From assembly GCA_965200465.1 (NCBI GenBank), contig OZ241358.1, positions 930,001 through 994,000 on the forward strand: a stretch of DNA of 64,000 nt, in the 5' to 3' direction. The notes under the pieces are model-generated. The model was given only the letters and a program-made list of their open reading frames with translations. It made no database searches and was not told the origin of the DNA. Both the position numbers and the translations under genes were made by a program. This DNA is from Azophilus sp965200465. GTDB taxonomy: Bacteria; Pseudomonadota; Gammaproteobacteria; Pseudomonadales; Azotimanducaceae. Shown here one piece after another: positions 59,054-64,000 of the stretch. Position 1 is the stretch's first letter. The number at the start of each line of letters is the position of its first letter.

Positions 59054-60073
59054 CTACAGGGGATTGTCGGCCATGAACCTCAGCACGGCTTCGGCGAGCG
59101 GCCCCGGCGCCTGCTCCTGCAGGAAGTGTCCGGCCCCCTTGATGGTGACGTGCCGCTGGCCCTGCGCCCCCGGCACCTTCTTCTGAAACCGCTCATGCAG
59201 GCCGGCGGTGACTGGGTCGCCATCGCTGAACGCGGTTAGGAAAGGCTTGTCCCAAGCCTCAAACCGCTTCCATGCGACACGGTTGGCGGGAATGGCGGGG
59301 TTGTCCGGGCGGATGGGCACAAGGCTGGGAAACTGACGGGCGCCGGCCTTGTGGCTTTCGTCCGGGAAGGGAGCGTCATAGGCGGCGACCTCGCCTTCGC
59401 TGAGCGCCCCGTTGCAAGAGAAGTTGACCACGCCGCTGACGCTGAAGCCCTGGCTTTCGGCGCAAAACTTCACCCAGTGCAGAAAGCCCATGCCGGAACC
59501 GTCGCCGACCATCGCCATGCCCATCTCCGGTACGCCGCCATGCACCGGCAGGGATTCGTAGTGCGCCGTCATCGCTTCGTTGACGGCTTGGGCCGCGTCC
59601 CCCTCCAAGCCTTCGGCGTCCGGTAGGCCGGTGTTGGCGGCGACGATGCGGGCGAAGCGCTGCGGCAACTCCGCCGCCGCCCGCAGACCGATGAGGCCGC
59701 CCCAGTCCTGGCACACCAAGGTGATGTCGTTCAGATCCGCCCTTTCCAGAAACGCCTTCAGCCAGCCCACATGATTGGCGTAGGTGTAGTCGGAGCGCTC
59801 GGCGGGCTTGTCCGACCGGCCGAAGCCGACGAAGTCCGGCGCCACCACCCGGCGGCCGGCGGCCGCCAGCAGCGGCGTCATCTTCCGATACAGGTAGGAC
59901 CAAGTGGGCTGCCCGTGCAGGCAGAGAATGAGCTCCCCATCCGGCGGGCCTTCGTCCAAGTAGTGCATGCGCAAAACGCCGCCGTCCCCGGCCGGCACCT
60001 CGAGGTAGTGCGGGGCGAAGGGATAGCCTTCAAGCTCGACGAAGCGGTCTTCGGGGGTGCGCAAAATCTGCAT
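59054..60073 (-). CDS. dhlA: haloalkane dehalogenase, subfamily I (DhlA type)
   Basis: A 339-residue alpha/beta-hydrolase. LILCLHGQPTWSYLYRKM carries the oxyanion segment with Gln instead of Asn, LVCQDWGGLIGLRAAAELPQ the nucleophile Asp123 with Trp124, FLTAFSDGDPVTAG the acid and KGAGHFLQEQAPG the base His near residue 318. The start LRTPEDRFVELEGYPFAPHY is the family-typical N-terminus. ATG 60073 has GGAG nine bases upstream. Some relatives act on other esters or epoxides, so substrate is inferred. It precedes a CoA-transferase operon on the same strand. Confidence 0.9.
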   Translation of the reverse strand: MQILRTPEDRFVELEGYPFAPHYLEVPAGDGGVLRMHYLDEGPPDGELILCLHGQPTWSYLYRKMTPLLAAAGRRVVAPDFVGFGRSDKPAERSDYTYANHVGWLKAFLERADLNDITLVCQDWGGLIGLRAAAELPQRFARIVAANTGLPDAEGLEGDAAQAVNEAMTAHYESLPVHGGVPEMGMAMVGDGSGMGFLHWVKFCAESQGFSVSGVVNFSCNGALSEGEVAAYDAPFPDESHKAGARQFPSLVPIRPDNPAIPANRVAWKRFEAWDKPFLTAFSDGDPVTAGLHERFQKKVPGAQGQRHVTIKGAGHFLQEQAPGPLAEAVLRFMADNPL

Positions 60074-60253
60074 CGGTTGGCGCTCCGTGCAAAGGTGGCT
60101 GATGGGTTGTATGTTCAAGCCATTGCCAGCCGCGGTCAAGGCCGCTCTTGCGGTTTTCCGGCCCGCCCAAGGTGCCAAGAGCCTGGAATTGCCGCACAGG
60201 CCGCGGCAAGGGCCTGTGCTCCGACAGCGCACGGGCGCTGCTTGCATCGTCAA

Positions 60254-61450
60254 TTAGCCCCCGTCGCTCCCGCTTATGGCGACTCCTTGGTCCACCAACC
60301 CCTGCACCTCGGCAGCCGAATAGCCAAGCCCTTGCAGCACCTGCACGGAGTGCTCGCCCAAACGGGGCGCCGCGGACTCGATGCCGCTGGGTGTGCCGTC
60401 AAAGCGGGCCGGCGGGCGAGCCAAACGGATCTTGCCGTGGCCGTCGAACTCGTAGATGCCGATAGTGTCGTTGACGGCGATCTGTTCGTGCCGCAAAAGC
60501 TCCATGCGCGTCAGCAGGGGCGCCGAGGGGACCTGCTCGGCGTCCAAGCGGGAGAGAATCTCATCCCGCTCCCAATGCCGAAGCTCCGCCGCGGTCAGCC
60601 TCTTGCGCTCCTCCAGGTTGCGGAAGCGGGCGGTGGTGGTGGCGAAACGCGGGTCTTCGATCCACTCCGGCTTGCGCAAGGCCCGGCACAGGCCGCGCCA
60701 CTCCCGGTCGGAGACGGCGCCGGCGGTGATGTGGCCGTTGCGGGTCTCGTAGATCAGGTCCATGCTGCCGGACTGCTTGGCCGCGTCCGCCTCATCGCCC
60801 ACGAACACCAAGCCGGACATGCCCTCCGGCCAGAAGAAGGCGACCGCGGCGTCCAGCATGGACAGGCGGACGTGCTGCCCCCGCCCGCTCCTCTCCCTGG
60901 CGAACAGGGCGGCGGAGACGGCTTGAGCGGCGGTCAAGGCGGTGACCTTGTCCGCAATGATGATGCGGAACATCCTTGGGCGGTTGGTCTCCCGGTCCGC
61001 CTGAATGTCCGTGGCGCCGGAAAGGGCTTGAATGACCGGATCATAGACCCGCTGATGGGCGTAGGGGCCGCGCTCGCCGAAGCCGCTGATGGAGACGTAG
61101 ATCAGTTTCGGCGCAAGCGCCCGCATCGCCTCCGCGCCCAAGCCGAGGCGCTGCATGGCGCCGGGGCGGAAGTTCTGCAAGAGCACGTCGGCGGACTGAA
61201 TGAGCTTGCGCACCGGCCCGGCGGCCTCCGGCCTCTTCAAGTCGATGCACAGGGAGCGCTTGCCCCGGTTGCAGGCGAAAAAGCCCGCCGTCAGGCCGTT
61301 GCGCCGCCGCCCGATGCGCCGCGTCTCGTCCCCGGACGGCGGCTCCACCTTGATGACCTCCGCGCCCTGGTCCGCCAGAATGGCCGCCGCTAACGGCCCG
61401 GACACCATGGCGGTGAAATCGACCACCCGCACGCCGGCCAAAGGCCCCAT
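60254..61450 (-). CDS. CaiB/BaiF family (type III) CoA transferase
   Basis: A 398-residue enzyme that moves CoA between carboxylic acids via an aspartyl-CoA. Motifs: GVRVVDFTAMVSGPLAAAIL, ADQGAEVIKVEPPSGDETRR, CNRGKRSLCIDLK, ADVLLQNFRPGAMQRLGLG (the catalytic Asp follows, in YVSISGFGERGPYAHQRVYD near residue 145) and the C-terminal SAPLLTRMELLRHEQI. ATG 61450 has GGAGG six bases upstream. The partner acids are unknown; with crotonases nearby it may feed a degradation pathway. Confidence 0.93.
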   Translation of the reverse strand: MGPLAGVRVVDFTAMVSGPLAAAILADQGAEVIKVEPPSGDETRRIGRRRNGLTAGFFACNRGKRSLCIDLKRPEAAGPVRKLIQSADVLLQNFRPGAMQRLGLGAEAMRALAPKLIYVSISGFGERGPYAHQRVYDPVIQALSGATDIQADRETNRPRMFRIIIADKVTALTAAQAVSAALFARERSGRGQHVRLSMLDAAVAFFWPEGMSGLVFVGDEADAAKQSGSMDLIYETRNGHITAGAVSDREWRGLCRALRKPEWIEDPRFATTTARFRNLEERKRLTAAELRHWERDEILSRLDAEQVPSAPLLTRMELLRHEQIAVNDTIGIYEFDGHGKIRLARPPARFDGTPSGIESAAPRLGEHSVQVLQGLGYSAAEVQGLVDQGVAISGSDGG

Positions 61451-61663
61451 CAACAGCCTCCAATCGCCAAACCCAAGAAACGCACCCCAATCGCCGCCGC
61501 GGCTTTAAGGACAAGGCCGCGCATTCTAGCCCATGCAAGGCGTCCATCGCCTCGACAATCCACCAGCCACGCAATCGAGCGGGGCGCACAGACCTTTCGC
61601 CGCTGCGCCCGCCTTCGGTATCATAGGCGCAACGTCAATCCTGCCCAACAGCGAGGCGCCTTC

Positions 61664-61984
61664 ATGCCCAGCATCACCTACGTTGAATTCGGCGGCGAAA
61701 AGCACGTCATTGAGGTGGAGAACGGCGTCTCCGTCATGCGCGGGGCCATCGACAACGGCGTACCCGGCATTGACGCCGACTGCGGCGGCGAATGCTCCTG
61801 CGCCACCTGCCACGTCATCGTCGCGGACGCATGGATGGACGCCGTGGGCACCCCCAGCGAAGGGGAGGAGTCCATGCTGGACCTGAATCCAGAGCGGGAG
61901 GCCAACTCCCGGCTGTCCTGCCAAATCGAAGTCACCGACGCCTTGGACGGCTTGGTGGTGAACCTGCCGGAATTCCAGATGTAG
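61664..61984 (+). CDS. 2Fe-2S ferredoxin (adrenodoxin type)
   Basis: A 106-residue electron carrier. Cluster ligands are Cys40, 46 and 49 in DADCGGECSCATCHVIV, with an extra Cys44, and the fourth at Cys86 in NSRLSCQIEV. The spacing C-x5-C-x2-C is that of adrenodoxin/putidaredoxin-like ferredoxins, which commonly serve cytochrome P450 or Rieske oxygenases. No P450 or reductase is in the window. ATG 61664 has GAGG seven bases upstream. Confidence 0.95.
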   Translation: MPSITYVEFGGEKHVIEVENGVSVMRGAIDNGVPGIDADCGGECSCATCHVIVADAWMDAVGTPSEGEESMLDLNPEREANSRLSCQIEVTDALDGLVVNLPEFQM

Positions 61985-62002
61985 GCGAAGGCGTTGTAAA
62001 GC

Positions 62003-62836
62003 CTATTTTTCCTTGGAGGCCGTGCGGTAGTCTCCGTAGGCGGCGTCGCGCTTGCTCAAGGCTTGGGTGAGGCCCTCGCGCATCTCGGCTAGGTGGGCTT
62101 GGGTGGATTGGGTGAAGGTGGCGAGCTGCTGCATCTCGGTGCCGGCGCGGATGCCGGCGCGGATGCCCATGGCGTCCATCTGCCGATGCACGGCCCGCTT
62201 GTTGATCTGCTGTAAGTCGGATGGCGTCATGGCCACCCGCTCGGCGATGCCCAGCACCCGCCCCTCCAGTTCCTCCGCTGGGAAGGCGTGGTTGGCGAAG
62301 CCGCAGGCCGCCGCCTCCGCGCCGGACATGTGGTCGCCGGTGAGCATCAGTTCCATGGCCCGGCGCAGGCCGACGATCCACGGGTAGAACTGATTGTCCG
62401 GCGGGCTGATGGCGCGCACCACGGGATAGCCGATCTTGGCGTCCTCCGCCACATAGACCAGATCGCAGGCGGTGGCCAGTTCGGTGCCTCCGGCCAGGCA
62501 ATAGCCATGCACCTGGGCGATGACCGGCTTGGCCAAGTCCCAGATTTTGAAGAAGCCCTCCACCACATGGCGCGGCCAGTTGCCGAGGCCGCCGGCGGTG
62601 TGGAAGGGCTGGTCCTTGGCGACGTTGGACTTGAGGTCGTAGCCGGCGGAAAAGCAGCTTCCGGCGCCGCGAATGATCGTCACCCGTGCGGATTCGTCCC
62701 GGTCCGCCGCCTCCAAGGCGTTGAACAGTTCGCCGCGCAGCTCGTTGGACAGCGGATTGCGCTTGTCCGGGCGGTTCAGGGTGATGCGCCGCAGCCGCGG
62801 GCGCGGCTCGTCAACGATGATCCTTTGGTAGTCCAT
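62003..62836 (-). CDS. crotonase-family enoyl-CoA hydratase
   Basis: A 277-residue crotonase-fold enzyme. ITLNRPDKRNPLSNELRGEL, SCFSAGYDLKS (first oxyanion segment) near residue 62, VIAQVHGYCLAGGTELATAC (second) near 105 and PDNQFYPWIVGLRRAMELML in place of the catalytic-Glu region. The long C-terminal tail (ATFTQSTQAHLAEMREGLTQ) is typical of a subgroup annotated as enoyl-CoA hydratase. ATG 62836 has AGGAG five bases upstream. It follows the LLM gene by 42 bp in the same direction, so the two are likely an operon. Confidence 0.9.
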   Translation of the reverse strand: MDYQRIIVDEPRPRLRRITLNRPDKRNPLSNELRGELFNALEAADRDESARVTIIRGAGSCFSAGYDLKSNVAKDQPFHTAGGLGNWPRHVVEGFFKIWDLAKPVIAQVHGYCLAGGTELATACDLVYVAEDAKIGYPVVRAISPPDNQFYPWIVGLRRAMELMLTGDHMSGAEAAACGFANHAFPAEELEGRVLGIAERVAMTPSDLQQINKRAVHRQMDAMGIRAGIRAGTEMQQLATFTQSTQAHLAEMREGLTQALSKRDAAYGDYRTASKEK

Positions 62837-62878
62837 CAGTGCTCCTAAACAAGGTTTGCGGAACGCAGCACCCGGCGG

Positions 62879-63892
62879 CTACTCCTGCCGGAGCTGAAAA
62901 CGGTCGGCGGTGAAGGCGTCCAAGGTGCGCTGCACCGCCTCGGGCGACGGGTTCAAGGGGGCAATGATGTGGGTATGCACGCCGCCGTCGGCTTTCGCTT
63001 GAATGCGCTCCCGTATTTCGTCCTCGCTGCCGATGACGGCGATTTCATCAACGAGTTCGTCGCTGAAGGCGCCGGTGGTCTTGGCGCGGTCCTTGGCCGC
63101 CCAGCCCTCGGCGATGGCCGCCGCCACCCCTTCGTATCCGGCCCAAGCCAGGAAGCGGTTGTACACCGGCGTGGCGTAGTAGGGCGCAAAGGCGGCGCGA
63201 AACAGGTCGCGGGCGGCCGGCTTGTCGTCCGTGGCCAGCACCATGGCGCGGTTGACGATCTCCACTTGGCGCCAGTCCTTGCCGGCCCGGGCGGCACCTA
63301 TGCGCACAGACTCCATCATCCTCGGCAATATGCTTTGCGGCCACAGGTTGAAGATCACCCCGTCGCCGACCTCCGCGGCCATCTCGATCATCTTGGGTCG
63401 CAGGGCGGCGATGTAAATGGGCGGGGGGTTCTCCATCGGAGCTTGGCGGTAGCCGCGGCTGCTTAGGGTGGCGCCGGAAAAGTTGGACTTCTCACCGGCC
63501 AGCATGGAGCGCACCAGCAGGGCGGTTTCCTTAACGCGGGTGACGGGCTTGTCCAAGGGAATGCCGTTCCAAGCGCCCATGATGGTCTGGCTGGAGGAGC
63601 CGATGCCCATGACGAAGCGGCCCGGCAGCAACTGCCCTAAGACGTTGACGCTGGCGGCGATGACCGCCGGCGTGCGGGTGTAAACCGGGGTGACGGCCAC
63701 GCCGATGCGGATGGATTGGGTGTGCTGCGCCACCGCCGCCACCAAGGTGAGGGTGTCCGGCGCTCCGGAATCGCTGAACCAGGCGTCGGGGTAGCCGTGG
63801 TCCTCCGCCCAGCGCAGCCGCTCAATGGTCTGCCGAACGTCCGGCCCGGCCGGCAAGGTCACCGCCATCCGCTTGCTTAACGCCATAACCAT
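62879..63892 (-). CDS. LLM-class flavin/F420-dependent oxidoreductase
   Basis: A 337-residue TIM-barrel oxidoreductase of the luciferase-like monooxygenase class. MAVTLPAGPDVRQTIERLRW, AEDHGYPDAWFSDSGAPDTL, IRIGVAVTPVYTRTPAVIAA, LLPGRFVMGIGSSSQTIM and a terminal HTHIIAPLNPSPEAVQRTLD match the family. Many such proteins use FMN; F420 use cannot be judged from sequence. Several starts are close together (63892, 63886, 63868). It likely forms an operon with the crotonase gene. Confidence 0.9.
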   Translation of the reverse strand: MVMALSKRMAVTLPAGPDVRQTIERLRWAEDHGYPDAWFSDSGAPDTLTLVAAVAQHTQSIRIGVAVTPVYTRTPAVIAASVNVLGQLLPGRFVMGIGSSSQTIMGAWNGIPLDKPVTRVKETALLVRSMLAGEKSNFSGATLSSRGYRQAPMENPPPIYIAALRPKMIEMAAEVGDGVIFNLWPQSILPRMMESVRIGAARAGKDWRQVEIVNRAMVLATDDKPAARDLFRAAFAPYYATPVYNRFLAWAGYEGVAAAIAEGWAAKDRAKTTGAFSDELVDEIAVIGSEDEIRERIQAKADGGVHTHIIAPLNPSPEAVQRTLDAFTADRFQLRQE

Positions 63893-63897
63893 CTGAC

Positions 63898-63923
63898 CGC
63901 GCCAGTCAACTTTGAGATAGGTT
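63898..63923. repeat. 26-base motif shared with 11410-11435
   Basis: One mismatch relative to the copy at 11410-11435 (C for T). Here it lies between the LLM gene start and an apparent gene end at 63928. Confidence 0.5.
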
Positions 63924-63927
63924 CATG

Positions 63928-64000
63928 TCATCTATCCAATTTTAGGTAATGGGCCATCTCGGCATGCTTAACCTTCAGGCTCCAATCCGTAGCTTGATTT
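63928..64000 (-). CDS. possible C-terminal end of a gene entering from beyond the window
   Basis: The minus strand encodes NQATDWSLKVKHAEMAHYLK-LDR followed by TGA. The composition is plausible for the last residues of a protein, but only 23 codons are visible and no family can be named. Confidence 0.3.
   Translation of the reverse strand, partial: NQATDWSLKVKHAEMAHYLKLDR

Overview
The window is GC-rich bacterial DNA with short intergenic gaps and SD-led genes. An E. coli-type NADP isocitrate dehydrogenase, MoaC/D/E, a RibB protein with a RibA-like tail, two TonB-dependent receptors, an MsbA-type exporter and a PPIase/HupE pair suggest a Gammaproteobacterium. Many acyl-CoA genes, two haloalkane dehalogenases and a GLUG/leucine-rich-repeat surface protein would fit a free-living or host-associated aquatic heterotroph. 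The lineage is inferred from gene content only.

Layout. 1-3.6 kb: 5' end of mnmA (-), moaC-moaD-moaE, icd, and a convergent cold-shock gene. 3.7-8.3 kb: a very large secreted repeat protein beside a 15-C tract, and a small secreted Cys protein. 8.4-11.4 kb: DUF1838 and DUF4268 genes and a vapBC pair (-). 11.4-16 kb: a TonB receptor translationally coupled to a flavin amine oxidase, and a DUF3598-like gene. 16-18.9 kb: catalase, a DNA methylase remnant, a PhyH dioxygenase. 18.9-20.3 kb: a broken repeat element and tRNA-Val. 20.3-25.7 kb: an esterase, then an ABC exporter whose last 428 bp are duplicated on the far side of a decayed accessory insert (GIY-YIG protein, frameshifted genes). 25.6-34 kb: propionyl-CoA synthetase, ArsC-like, TlpA-like, RibB, an inositol-phosphatase-type enzyme, acyl-CoA dehydrogenase, NfeD and SPFH proteins. 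34.1-36.6 kb: a compact HNH endonuclease/cytosine methyltransferase pair. 36.7-45.7 kb: HupE, PPIase, enoyl-CoA hydratase, haloalkane dehalogenase, an EamA transporter, a truncated DNA methylase, Nudix, peroxiredoxin, Uma2. 45.9-50 kb: an AT-richer Mre11/Rad50-like pair whose 3' end overlaps a decayed vapC. 50-58.9 kb: an HNH nuclease, M20 peptidase, a BtuB-like receptor under a cobalamin riboswitch, a two-domain alpha/beta-hydrolase-like protein, small proteins, a RCK channel-like protein and a holin-like membrane protein. 59-64 kb: a second dehalogenase, CaiB-type CoA transferase, ferredoxin, crotonase and an LLM oxidoreductase.

Three families of small non-coding elements were found by reading both strands. 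One is a 160-161 bp MITE-like family (7.8, 27.7 and partly 40.1 kb) with imperfect terminal inverted repeats and 13-14 bp flanking direct repeats. Another is a roughly 170-200 bp family with CCCCAATCCCCG ends (18.9-19.9, 28.8 and 50.2 kb). The third is a 123 bp element with 15 bp inverted ends and a TTAA duplication, nested inside the second family at 29 kb. Together with three broken defence or toxin-antitoxin loci (17.7, 43.0 and 46.1 kb) and a partial gene duplication, they show that the accessory parts of this window are turning over.

The best candidates for an incompletely described system are the Mre11/Rad50-like pair at 46-50 kb, the restriction-modification pair at 34-36.5 kb with an unrecognised N-terminal half on the nuclease, and the surface protein that may be phase variable. 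None is claimed as proven.
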